Origin: Gnetum montanum
Taxonomy: Eukaryota > Streptophyta > Gnetopsida > Gnetales > Gnetaceae
NCBI GenBank assembly: GCA_015680685.1
Contig: MNCI01010386.1
Location: 394,315 to 458,314, forward strand
Length of the DNA: 64,000 nucleotides
Direction: 5' to 3'
In this document: positions 9,761 through 20,989 of the stretch, piece after piece
Position numbering within the stretch: the first letter of the stretch is position 1
How the letters are laid out: each line of letters starts with the position of its first letter
The notes under the pieces: generated by a model
The model's input: the letters and a program-made list of their open reading frames with translations, nothing else
Database searches by the model: none
What the model was told of the DNA's origin: nothing
Program-made: the position numbers and the translations under genes

Positions 9761-10208
9761 TGAGTCCTTATTGGTTTGATTGGCATAACATTGTGTTCTG
9801 CATCAGTATTTTGCTATGTATCTGTTTGATTCTTCTGGGCACGTTTCTAAATCATTTTGCTGTGATTCAAGCTTGGTGCTATTCGTAGTACTATCTCTTG
9901 ATTAGGTGTACCTCTCTGGTTGCAAATTGTGTTCGTTGTTTCGAAGCCTTTGAGTCCTAGTTGGAAGGAATCCCCTTTGTTTGATAAACTCCCTATGATA
10001 AGCGTCATTGAGAGAAGAGTGCACTGTGAAGGTTGAGTTTTGCAACACTGTGCGAGGGAGTCGACCTGGATAGAATGAGTCAAGGCAAAGGAATCTTGCA
10101 GTTTGACGAGCCATGAGAGTTTCATTCGAAGCTGGAACAATCTCTGATGGCCGTGAGCAACCATCACCCCTTAGAGGTAACAGACAATGACTTCCTAACA
10201 TCTTCTAG
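9761..10208 (+). other. Possible viral leader; higher-GC stretch without a recognisable gene
   Basis: This stretch is clearly richer in G and C than the DNA to its right, and its character changes abruptly near 10,205. It would be the 5' leader of the viral RNA if transcription starts at the TATA box at 9590. It contains minus-strand open frames of about 100 codons with no recognisable motif. I regard these as chance frames. Confidence 0.4.
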
Positions 10209-10209
10209 T

Positions 10210-10960
10210 TGGTTTTCAGCCTACATAGTGGGACAAACATGTTTAACCCATGGCTTGAAGAGTTGAGATGGATCTTGGCTAATCCACTTTCCATCCTTCT
10301 TCACCACCAGGAACTCCACAAACCTCATCAGATATGCCACAAAGAATGCATAATGCATGTGGCATTTCATCGTGAGGTTGTCCAAGACTTTAAGGATCTC
10401 ACCACATAGCCCAAAAGCCAAGTGACTAGCCTAGTTAAATTGAGCATCCTCTTAAACGACCTTCTTCATGGTTCATGCCTATTTGATGTCCATGATTTTT
10501 CCCTATGCAAGAACCTTGGGAAATACCTAGGAGTGAAACAAAGAATATGCCTCTCTATCCTCTTCAATCTTGAATTGGATAGGAGAAAACCCCTTGTTAC
10601 AACAAGGGGTGTTCAACCACTCTTCCACCTCCTCCCAATGCTCCACCTCTTTACCTACCTTAGTGATAATCTTTAGGCCTTCATGAACAATGCCAAAGAG
10701 GTCACTAAAGGTAGATTCATTGATGGCCACATTGATATGCACACCATGAACCTAGGTGATGAACTCATTCACCCCTTTGGTAAAGGAGTCAATGATGTTC
10801 ACCATCTCGAACATAGGAATGGTTGGGCTAGGGGCCATGAAGAGATCAAGCAAACCTGCATTGGTGATGTTTGCTTGAATGTTTTTGGGCATCCTACTAG
10901 ACAACCACTATTGCACCAAATCCACCTCACGATACTTGAGGATAAAAGTTTCCTCAATTC
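10210..10960 (-). pseudogene. Decayed long minus-strand reading frame, unidentified transposon-type protein
   Basis: On the minus strand a coherent protein-like frame of about 250 codons runs from roughly 10,960 to 10,210, broken mostly by TAG. It includes an MFEMVNIIDSFTK segment, INVAINESTFSDLFGIVHEG, a charged VGKEVEHWEEVEEW helix, and a C-terminal YAFFVAYLMRFVEF helix. The helix-rich composition resembles uncharacterised plant retroelement ORFs that start with a fold resembling the plant-transposon domain. I cannot name the family. No LTRs were found around it. Confidence 0.45.
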
Positions 10961-13600
10961 AAAAAATAAAACTGTTACAACCAAGTAGCCTAGTAAAACT
11001 AATAACTAAAATAGAAAAAATGAAAAATTAAAACCTTGCTTACCCTTTCACATAGTAGATAGTACCAAGAGGGTTCTAAAACAATGTGTGGGCCTAATGA
11101 CCAACTAGTAGTGTATTTTTGGCATTATATAAGTTGAACTCAGGCATGTTCCAAATTTTGGATAGCTTACAAGTCCCTTTTGTATAAGTGCCATCAAGCA
11201 CTTCACCTTGCACATGTTTTGGAATCATCTTCAATAAAGTTGACAATCAAGCTAGATGACCAAGGCAATAGGATTTTCACTACAACGACAACCATGTGAG
11301 ATGATAAGTGTGATCATACCATCACACTAAATTTTTGCAATAGGAAGGATACGAACTCTTTTTTCCCAAGTGTAGAAAACAAGGAGCCATGCTCCAATAT
11401 CATGTATAAGGATGGGTTGTGGGGCCTTGATGCATGGATGCAACAAAGTAGTCCCACCAACTCAATGACCACTAAGATTGGCTTGAAAAAGGTCCTATAC
11501 ACACAACAACCATAACTGTCAAAACCATAAACAACCATAACCAAATGTCAAATAGCCACAATTATTAAAACTTCATAATCAATGTTTTCATGTAAACCCA
11601 AACAACCAAAACCTATAGTTTTAACACATAGAACCAAAACCAAAACTAGGAACACCTTTCATAAAATAGAAAACAAATATAACCAAGTGGCCTACTAACA
11701 ACTTATGGCAATTTTCATGATAAGATATGCATAAAAGTGTAACGTTATTTTATGTATAAACATCAAAAACATGAAAACTAGCTTGTACCTACTACAACAA
11801 TCACCAAACACTAATTTCATCTTACAAAATCTCACTAAGCATCCTAGTTAAGGGTGAAATTAGTTGTAGTAAAAACACTAGGAAAGCTAGTTAAAATTTT
11901 CTAAGAATTCAAATGACTATCTAGAACTAATAATACAACATGTTAAAAAATTTTTGAACTTTGAGTATACGCAAAATAAAAAATAAAAAACCAACACCAA
12001 TGTTGCTTGTATAGATAAGGAGGTTTGTAGTTTTCATGGCCAAAACTGCAACTATACAAAATAGTTTACACTTGACCAAAAATGATAGATTAATATTGAA
12101 GATTTTTTCTAAGTTTGGAGCTATGTAGGAATGAAATTAAATGGGATTTAACATCTATGTTGTAGTTCCAAGCTTGGCAAAAAGTTTCTAAAATCAACAA
12201 AAACCTTAACAACATTCAACAAAAATTCTACAACAATCCAAAATTGTAGAAAATGGTTACAGTAAATGACCAATAAAAAATATGAAATAAATTTTAAAAC
12301 TTGTGCAACCACTTTCAAACCCTTCCTAACACCTTATAGTATTCCTAGAAACCTTGTACATTGGCTGAAAAAATCTTTCAAGATGCCAACATTGACCATC
12401 TTCACAAAGGTAAAATTGTGTCAACTAAAAACCACACTTAAACACCTACTAAAAAATTTCATCAAAAATCAACTGTGTGATCAAATTCAATGATTCCAAT
12501 GTTGTTTGAATCCATAAATAACAAAATAAACACCCAAAATTATGAGCCATCAAAATTTCTAGTCATTGTTATAAGAAAAAATGCAAAAGTAACATGAATG
12601 AAACCATAATAGCAAAACCCCACTCTACATGAGTTTACGAAAACATTTGCCAAAAATTCACCACACATCAAAATTTAGTGATTTCATGGCCATTAGAATA
12701 CTTTAGTAAGGAACTAAGAACCAAAAACATGAAAATTGTAAAAATATTAACCATTTTTACGCTATGAAAAATATCAACATACCATGAAAAATGGCCAAAA
12801 ACCGAAAACCCACTTTGCACTATCTTACGGAAAAATTCATAGAGAATTAACCGTAATTCAAAATATAATGGTTCAAAAATAAATTTGATAATTAAAAATA
12901 GTACTAAAAACCCCATTCCCATGAAAGCTAAAATTTCTTAAATTGAACACAAAAAATGCAATATTGATGTTTCTTTTTTGCCCAAAACACACAAAAATGC
13001 ATAGAATTGACTAAAACAAATTTTTAATTTGACATATACCAATCCCACAACTAAAGAAAAACTAAAAAAGCATACAAATATCTTAGATCTAATGTAGTAA
13101 TTTTATAAAATTTAATTCCAATCAATGAACAAATCCACACAACGAAAAACAAATAGGATTCCAAGGAAATTTTACATAAAACGGTTAGGATTTATGTACC
13201 TAGGAGTCATGGAAATAGAGCTTTTAGCAACTACTAGCTATGGGATATTGGAGAGGCCTTGGGTAGTAGTGTCAACCTCCTCCAAGGCTAGATTATTGAT
13301 GATGAAAGCTTTCCTCTTAAACATGATGACAACAAACGCAGAAATAGCTAAAATCCTTGAGCCTCTGGAAATCCTTCTAGCAGCTATGGTGGCCTCTTGC
13401 TTTAGAAAACCTATTACTATACTAGGGATGAAGGTAGTAGAAGCTAGAATAGGTTCATAACTCTAGTGTAATGAATTTCAAGATGAGAGTGGTGTGCCAA
13501 GAATGATTTGTGTAAAATTTTGTTTTAGAAATCACTCTCAAACTTATGCACCTACCTTCAAAATCCTAGTTTCCTTAAAATGTTCATCCAAGTCACACTA
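10961..13600. other. AT-rich non-coding stretch with local duplications
   Basis: No gene or transposon domain is recognisable. The plus strand is rich in A and C. Two segments about 190 bases apart (about 12,600-12,685 and 12,790-12,880) resemble each other, each with an AAAACCC...ACTTTAC/TTACG-like core followed by a run of ATTCA-type words. This suggests an eroded tandem repeat. An open frame of 111 codons (13,125-13,460) has no recognisable motif. Confidence 0.5.
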
Positions 13601-15960
13601 AACTTCATGATAAAAATTGAAAAGTGGGACTATGCTAAATGACTTGGAAACCAATTCATGAAAAACCTCAAATTCAAGAAAGACCCCACTAGATGCCTAT
13701 GTGGTAAGCTAATGGAAATCCTAACATAGTTGGATTTTCAATTTCATTAATGACTACACTAAGGTTCAAGCATCCAGAAAGCTTGAAATAGATTCTAAAC
13801 CAAAAAATACTATTAAAATAAATCTCAAAACTCCCCATCCATGTCATGAAACCTTATGCCCGAAATGGAAAACTAGGTGTTGGCATTAATGGAAAATTGA
13901 ACAATGAGGTAGGAAAAAACACATATCAAAACTTGTTACTCATAGTAACTACATTGATCACTAGCTTGACTACACTAGCTAGCATAGTCACAAGTGGTAT
14001 AGTATTTCCAACCATCAACCAAACTCTCGATCAACTCCAAAACTACAACACCATGCACAAAACCCTAACCAGAACCTCCAACAACTCTAAAATGCCATGG
14101 AACCACTCAAAAAACACCAAAAATCGTTTTCCTTTCATGGAATACATTGGGGAATACCTCAACAATGCTAGCCAACATAGTCCCAACATACTTGTGCAAG
14201 GAATAAACACCACAAAATATCCTCATAGACAATACACATTGACTTCCAAAGCCTTCGGTAAGCCTGAAACCCAAGAAAACAAGTAATAATGATAATTTTC
14301 CTACTTCTACCTTTAGATAACGATGGCAATGGCTAGGACTACACTAGATAGCATAGTCCCAATGTAATTGGAAGAGGATAAACCATTTAATATCTAAAAT
14401 AACCTTTGAATTGACATATTTTAACCTTTACATCACTCGAGAACCTTCGGTAGCCTTAAAATAGCAAATAACTAACCCAAAACAAATTGACTTTCATCCC
14501 AAACTTTAGACTACACTAGGGGTGACCCTAACTACAATTCCCAATGTATTCCTAGTGTAGTTGGTTGAAGGTGGATTACCAAAAGACAAATACAACCTCC
14601 AAAGTGCCATATCTTGATCTTAACACTTCTTCAGAACCTCTAGTGACTACATTGACAAATTGTGAGACAAAAGAAGGTCAAATTTCATTTTCATTTTGTG
14701 ATTATGATGAGGAGGCCTAGGACTACACTAGGGGGTGTAGTCCCATTCTCAAAACACCAAAATGGATTACCAACATGCCAAATAAAATTCTTGGAAGCAT
14801 AATCTCAACTCCAAACCATGTTGAAGACCTCAAAGACATCTAAACCTTGCAAACCTAACCAAAAATCAACAAAAATCATTTGTCACCCCTTAACTACATT
14901 GGAGGAGACATAGACTATGCTAGGCAGCATAGTCCAAGAGTTTAGGATCAATTTAGAACCAAATTGATCACCAAAATTGATAATTTTAGGTCTGAAATCC
15001 TTGTTTGGAACACCAGTGATTTTAAAACTCACAAAATAGTTGATTGATCATGGAATTGCACCAAAATCTAAGATCCTTATTTTGACTATGCTATAGCAAT
15101 CCTAGACTATGTTGGCCAATGTAGTCCCAACATAGTCATGGTCCTAGGCTGATTTAGTGGTATGACACCCCAGATGGCCTAGAAATTGACTTGGAAATCA
15201 AAAACCTTGTTCAACCTTACCTAGTTGCAATTCCATCCTATTTCAACCTTGGAAATGTTATATTCCATGTAAATATGCTGATCCAATCCTAGGACAATGT
15301 TGGCTAATGTAACCCTCCTTGCCCTAACATGGTTTAACCAACACAATAATAGTTAGAATGATCAAAAACTTGATTCTGAAAGCCTGGATCCCTAAATCCT
15401 GAAGCTAGCTATAGTTTGACCTTTCTTAATAATGAAAAACCAAGATTCTAATCCATCTGCACTAGACCAACCCTCAACTATGTTGGCTAGCATAGACATG
15501 AGGTGTAGATGCCAAAACGCCATCTTCTAAAGCCTATTTTAACCTCTAAATAGTCTATTCAATTCTTCCTAGACCCTGCGCTATCCTAGGAAGTTGATGG
15601 AATGCTAGTAGAAACTTTGAAACTCCATAAATCCATTACTTTCATGCATTTATGCTAGGGGTGACCTTAACTACATTGGCCAACATAGTCCCAGCGTAGT
15701 CACTAGTGTTGACATCATTTCTAGCTTCTAGAGGTTGAAAACAAGGTCATAATGCTCTAATTTTCAATAATTTTCAATCCTAGTCAAGAACAATGGTCAT
15801 ACAAACCATCAAGAATCCAAAATTGGTCACAATAGACCAAGAAAACCATTTACTATTGCCAATTACACTAGGAGCTAAACAAGTCTATGCTACCCATCAT
15901 AGTTACCAAGAAAGCCCAACATAGTCACATCAAAAGATGTCATCTTACCTTTAAAATAGC
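13600..15960. repeat. Diverged tandem array, ~190-bp period, with a hairpin-forming core
   Basis: A core related to GACTAYRYTRG...CTARYRTAGTC recurs near 13,968, 14,338, 14,512, 14,730, 14,917, 15,100, 15,295, 15,476, 15,670 and 15,870, mostly at 175-220-base intervals. Several copies are inverted repeats. At 14,729-14,752 the arms GGACTACAC/GTGTAGTCC are perfect. At 14,917-14,938 the arms GACTATGCT/AGCATAGTC are perfect with a 4-base loop. DNA between cores is only weakly similar. I see no coding potential. It may be an old satellite or the non-coding interior of a retroelement. Confidence 0.6.
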
Positions 15961-15989
15961 CCTGAAATGACCTCATCATGTGCCCAAAC

Positions 15990-16810
15990 TCTCCTAACAA
16001 TTATACATACCTATACCATGGCCTCCCAAGGCCTTAAACTAGCAATATGGTCCACTAAGGCCTAAAATTGACAAAATCTAAACTTAGTTAGTCTTGTTTA
16101 ACCTCTAATTGGTGTTAGGTGATGGAGGTTTGATCATCCTTAACCATCATTTGATACCATGCAATCATCATGCACTACTAAGATCTAAAACTAGCAAGAT
16201 GACCTACTAAGGCCTAAAATTGGAAAATTATAACCCTATTTTATCAATATTAATCCTCTTTTATCACATGTTTCTCAAACTAGATGATTTCACCTTGTTT
16301 CATGATGTTTTGACTTGTTTTGATACTGCAATGCATGGTTGACTTTTAGGGATCATTATTTGACCTCATTCAACTTCTACTTAGCTCTATTTTCACCATA
16401 TCCTCCTTATTCTCTCTCTTGTGACCTCCATTGACCTTATTTGACCTCTAATTGGTGTTATGTGATGGGGTTTGACCATCATTTGACACCATGTAACCAC
16501 CTTATAACCTACCAAGGACTTAAACTATTAACAAGGCCCACCAAGGCCTAAAACTATCAACCTTATGGCTCACTAAGGCCTAAAAATGGCAAAGTGTAAC
16601 CATAGTTGATCATGTTTAACCTTATACTTCCTCTCTAGTAACCTCTATTGATCTTGTTTGGCCTGTAATTGGTTTTAGATGATGGTGTTTGATCATCCTT
16701 GGCCATTATTTGATACCATGTACTTATCATATGGCCTTCGAAGGCCTTAAACTAGCAATATGGCTTACTAAGGCCTAAAACTGGCAAAATCTAATCCTAT
16801 TTCACCAATA
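15990..16810. repeat. Degenerate tandem repeat with CTAAGGCCTAAAA core
   Basis: Units share a CTCTAATTGGTGTTA...GTTTGATCATCC...CATTTGATACCATG block (starting near 16,110, 16,450 and 16,664). Each block is followed by one or two CCTTAAACTAGCAA / ACTAAGGCCTAAAAYTGGCAAA blocks (near 16,030, 16,180, 16,505-16,590 and 16,740). Unit length varies, about 215 and 340 bases. There is no coding frame. The array grades into pyrimidine-rich DNA with repeated TTTGACCTTATTT words up to about 17,050. Confidence 0.65.
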
Positions 16811-17259
16811 TTGACCATGCTTTACCATATGTTCCCCATCTTGACTAGTTTGGCCTTTTTCTATTGTGTTTCGACTTATTTTGACCTTATTTCCCATTAT
16901 CGGCCTTTATTATCATTGGAGCATCACTTGGTCCCATTCCACCAAGTGTTTCCATCGTTTGACCTTTATTTGATCTTATGTAGCCTTCATTCCATCTTAT
17001 TTGTCTTCACCTATCTCTTATAGTCTTTATTTAACCTTTTTTGCACCTTTTTTAAACATGAAATAGCATGTCTTGGCTTATCAATTCGTAGTTTCTAGAG
17101 TATTTTATATCATTTTGGCATTATTTACTCATTTCACCTAGGTTCTACTTAATGTATTTTTGGCATGTAAGGTTGGAGTATGGACACCTAGAAGCAAATC
17201 AGTTTACCGTTGAACCTAAGTGGACCTCATGGTGATGTTGAATGATTTATTAGTCTTAA

Positions 17260-17645
17260 TTGCCTAGATCTTAAGCCTGAGAGTCTAATTAATCGCATAG
17301 CCTTGATAAAGAAACCTATAAAATGACTTAAAATCATAGTCAAAACCCTTGACCTAGAGGCTAATGACATTACTGAGGACTCTCTAGTTAAGGTTCCTAT
17401 CACGACACATAGTGGTGGGGAGAAAACACTAAAATTAAGTTCCTTGCTGGAACCTCAATAGGCTCAAGACATCACTAAGGTCCTCTAGGATAACATTAAG
17501 CCCTTTGCTTGATCGTATGAAGATATGTTAGGTATTGACCCATGTTTAGTGCAACATAGCATCATACTCAACCTTAGTATCAAGACAATTAAGCAAGAAC
17601 GTTCCCATCTAGGACCACGATGGTGAGGAGGAAACACATTAAACC
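17260..17645 (+). pseudogene. Ty3/gypsy pol scrap (region just before RT)
   Basis: On the plus strand, about 17,500-17,600 reads KPFA-stop-SYEDMLGIDPCLVQHSII followed by IKTIKQ. This is the conserved FAWSYEDMPGIDP..VQH block that precedes the reverse transcriptase in Ty3/gypsy elements, especially Tat-like ones. Upstream codons (about 17,370-17,490) read as the preceding linker with TAG stops. A short, imperfect duplicate of the upstream part follows at about 17,600-17,660. No RT motifs follow, so only a small fragment remains. Confidence 0.65.
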
Positions 17646-19079
17646 AAGTTCATTGCTAGTATTTAAACCTACCCAGGATAATGTCAAACTCTTATTATGA
17701 AACATCAAAGCCATCACATAGCCCTAATTACATCTAACACTTACTTTTTTCTTGTGATTCTTTTTATTAATGTTGACAAGTAAGGAGGAATGATCAATGT
17801 TGATGATTCCAATGGTCTACAACAAGCGAGCTAGTATTCCTTTCTTTACCTCCTTTGCATAATAAATGGATTGAAAGAACTTTATAATAGTGATAATGGA
17901 AGATGCATATTCCTTTTGGATGTAATGATTATGACCTTCAATGGTTTGGTCTATTGATTCTTTCCTATAGCCCTATGCAATGTATTGTGACAACATGTTT
18001 TGTTTGGTTTGTCTGTTGTTTTCTTGGAGTTGTGCTTGTACGATAAAGCCTAAATTCATTACTAATATTCAACTCATTGGTACATCATGTTACCATCTAA
18101 CCTTGATGTGCAATATTTGGCGAGTTTGTCCTATCATGCCAAGAGTGCTTACACCACATCACTTCCATGTTCTTCCTTGAGCCTAAACCTATAGCGTAAT
18201 CATGACCTTCCTTACCTTAAACAACAATGGTGACCTATGTTGATATCTCCTTTGTCATGCTCCACCATCAAGTCTACTGAATGTAACACATCTCATTTAA
18301 TAGAAAAACCAAATCAAACCTAGCATTGGAAATGAAACCCAAATAGGGTCTCACCCCACACAAAGAAAAACAAATGGAGAAGTAAATTTCCAAGAAGCCA
18401 AATGACCAATGAAGATCAAAAGACAAGCCAATGGCTCCAAAAATGCAAATGGAGAAGCCTAATAACCAAAGAAACCTTAGAGTGAGGTGTTTGTTCCTCA
18501 AAAATATTATCGAGTGACCAACACTTCAAAGAACGAAGTGAAAAGACCTTATTGATTATTCAACATATCATTGCCATATTGTAGCCATGATGTCAACCTA
18601 CTCATTGTTAGCCCTCATGACCATATCCTTGTGGCCAAATGTAACCTGCAACTTTTATCATCTCATCATAGCCTTATACCATTATCATGAAGCACTCCTT
18701 AGCATAGTTCAACACTAAAGGATCAACCACAAAGATGAAACATTAGTGATGGTCATAGTGGTGTTTTTTATTCTTTGTTGATGTCTCTTAAGTTAATCCT
18801 CTAAACATTAATAAAGAGGGGCCAATGAAACACCACCAAGAAAACACATGTTGTAACCTGTAACCTTCACCATCCAACTTGAGGGAAGATTTCATTGTAA
18901 ATGTAAGGTTTATGGTCCATGAGCTGCAATCGTACATACTTTAACTTTTGAGGATAAAAAATGCCTCATAAGTTGCTACTACCTCACTTCCTAAGTGGGT
19001 AAAGTTGTACTATGTCCATATTTGAGCTTGGGAAGGCTAAAAATGCTTTGGAGATTGCCAAATTTGGCATTTTCATGGG
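17646..19079. other. No recognisable gene
   Basis: AT-rich sequence without transposon domains that I can identify. Minus-strand and plus-strand open frames of 65-75 codons (near 17,980-18,180 and 18,274-18,501) show no motif, and their composition follows the local base bias. They are probably chance frames. Confidence 0.5.
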
Positions 19080-19450
19080 GTTTTGTGGGGGTATAGCCTC
19101 AACTACGCTAGAACCATCTACCCCCAACGTAGATGATGTTGGATTTTCCATTTCCCAACAAAATCTAGCATAGTCACCTTAAAAACCTAGCATAGCTACA
19201 CACATCCAATGTTGGAGCTGTTGAATGTTTCATTTTCCCAGCAAATTTCCAATGTAGTTGTTGCAATTTTCAGTGGTGGAAACATCATCAATGTAGTTAG
19301 CATGGATTTCCAACAACTACAATATGTCCAACATAGTCACCATGATTTTAATAGATCTCAACAAATGCTAGTGTAGTGCTCCAAGGCTAGCATAGTTGAG
19401 GTGAAGACTAGCATAGTCACAAAAGTTCATTTATTATTTTTAGTATGTGG
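19080..19450. repeat. Second cluster of the GCATAGTC / GTAGTTG motif
   Basis: Words such as CTAGCATAGTCAC, CTAGCATAGCTAC, AATGTAGTTG, CAACATAGTCACC and AGCATAGTTGAG recur every 20-60 bases. They are the same core as in the array at 13,600-15,960 but more closely packed. No coding frame is evident. It is probably related to that array, separated from it by 3 kb. Confidence 0.5.
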
Positions 19451-20008
19451 ATGGGTTTTGGTGGCTTTAATGCCTTAAAAATTTCCATAAATGGTCACCT
19501 ACACTAGAATCATAGTCATTACACCTATAACCAACATCAATCTATCAATAATCATGGAAGAAATTTGCATCATGAAATCAACCTAAAACCTATAAAAGCC
19601 AAACTCAAACACCATATTTAGGTTCTAAACATTATTTTTGGTAGTCCAGAAAAGAATTTTGAATTAATAGCCTTTTGTAACCTTGAGAACTTGAAATCCA
19701 TTTGGTCATGCTAAGCATCAGAAACCCTTAGCATAATACCATTGCAACAAGAGCTTACATAATTATTTACACTACTAGTAGCCAAAGTTGCAAATTTGAA
19801 TGGAAACAAATAAATAGTTTTGAATGATTAAGGTTGAGAAGTACCTAGATCATGGAGTTTGACTATAGAACACAACATGCCAACTCCAATAGGCATCAAG
19901 CCCCATTTGAACAAGCTTCTTATGTGTTCAAGCACACAATCTATACATCTTTTGAACTCTAAACTTTAAGCATTTTTGCTATCCTAATAAAGGTTTCTAG
20001 TTTTTTTG
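19451..20008. other. No recognisable gene; left flank of the LTR element
   Basis: AT-rich DNA with no identifiable motif. It ends in TTTTG (20,004-20,008), the left target-site duplication of the neighbouring element. Confidence 0.5.
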
Positions 20009-20607
20009 TGAGGACCCAAAACTTAGAAGGGGAGATGAATAAGCTCCCCAAATCAAAAATAAATATCAACAAAAGCCACAACAAAAAATTGCATGGTTCT
20101 TTAACTTGAGTAGTCCACACTCAGAGGGTAGATTTCTTGCACACTTCTAGACTTTGTTTCTATAAAAGAAAGTTTAAAGGGTATCACACCTTAGAGTTTC
20201 TGAAAATACCTTGGAATTTGTACAATAGCTATCTAACGACTAGTGTAGATGTCTTCTTCAAGATTGGGTCATCTCTCTGAACTTGACTTTAATTTTTGCG
20301 AGACCTCTCCTCTAAAAGTGGAATGTCTATATGGAGATGTCTCCTCTAATCTTGTACTTTTTCTTCTGAAACTTCATCTCATCAATTTTTCTTCTTCCTA
20401 ATCCTCAAAGCATATTCATTTGACTTGTATCCTTTATTTTTATTCATGTTTATCCAGGCTCTCATCTTACCCATGAAGTCTACTCTTTGACATCTCTTTG
20501 TAGATCTCATTTCTTGAGTTTTCATACATGCCCTAAAAGTCATCACATTCCACAACATTCTATGTTCTTCATTTTCCTTAAGGTTTTAACATACCATAAG
20601 GTCAAAA
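20009..20607 (-). repeat. 3' LTR of the 20-25 kb element
   Basis: About 599 bases beginning TGAGGACCC. From 20,345 to the end it matches 25,005-25,254 closely, and at its left end 24,960-25,005. The middle (about 20,052-20,345) has no counterpart in the other LTR. It contains AGATGTCTC near 20,335. Confidence 0.8.
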
Positions 20608-20622
20608 ATCTTCCCCTTTTTA
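20608..20622 (-). promoter_or_regulatory. Polypurine tract
   Basis: On the minus strand this reads AAAAAGGGGAAGAT, directly next to the 3' LTR. This is where plus-strand DNA synthesis would be primed. Confidence 0.7.
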
Positions 20623-20989
20623 GTGATGTCCAAAACTTAAAAAAATGGGTGAGTTGATAACCAAATTAAATAACAATAACTAATAAAAATATTAAGATGT
20701 ATAAATTCCAATGGCATCCAAGGTTATAAGTAGGATAATTGCTCTAAAGCTTAAGTCACAAGGTAGGATAAATGAAACGTATCTCCAAAATAATGTAACA
20801 AAACACATGATATAGAAGCATGATCTATCCACAAAACTATCCATAATACATACGACCACTAAGACATGCTCATCATGTACAAAAATCACACAAGTGTAAG
20901 TCCAGAACAAAAACCACATGTGTACTCATAAAACTATCCATAAACATCATCATAACTTTCTATATACATTAAAAAACTCTTCTCCTCTT

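Noticed and set aside
9847-10201. Overlapping minus-strand open frames of about 100 codons
   Set aside because: No domain, two overlapping frames equally open, and the local G+C rise makes chance frames likelier. More simply read as viral leader or flank.
9600-10208. A tRNA-Met primer site for the viral genome
   Set aside because: Searched by eye for TGGTATCAGAGC-like words in the leader and found none good enough to report.
13846-14286. 146-codon plus-strand frame
   Set aside because: Lies inside the degenerate tandem array; low-complexity Asn/Thr composition follows the repeat's base bias.
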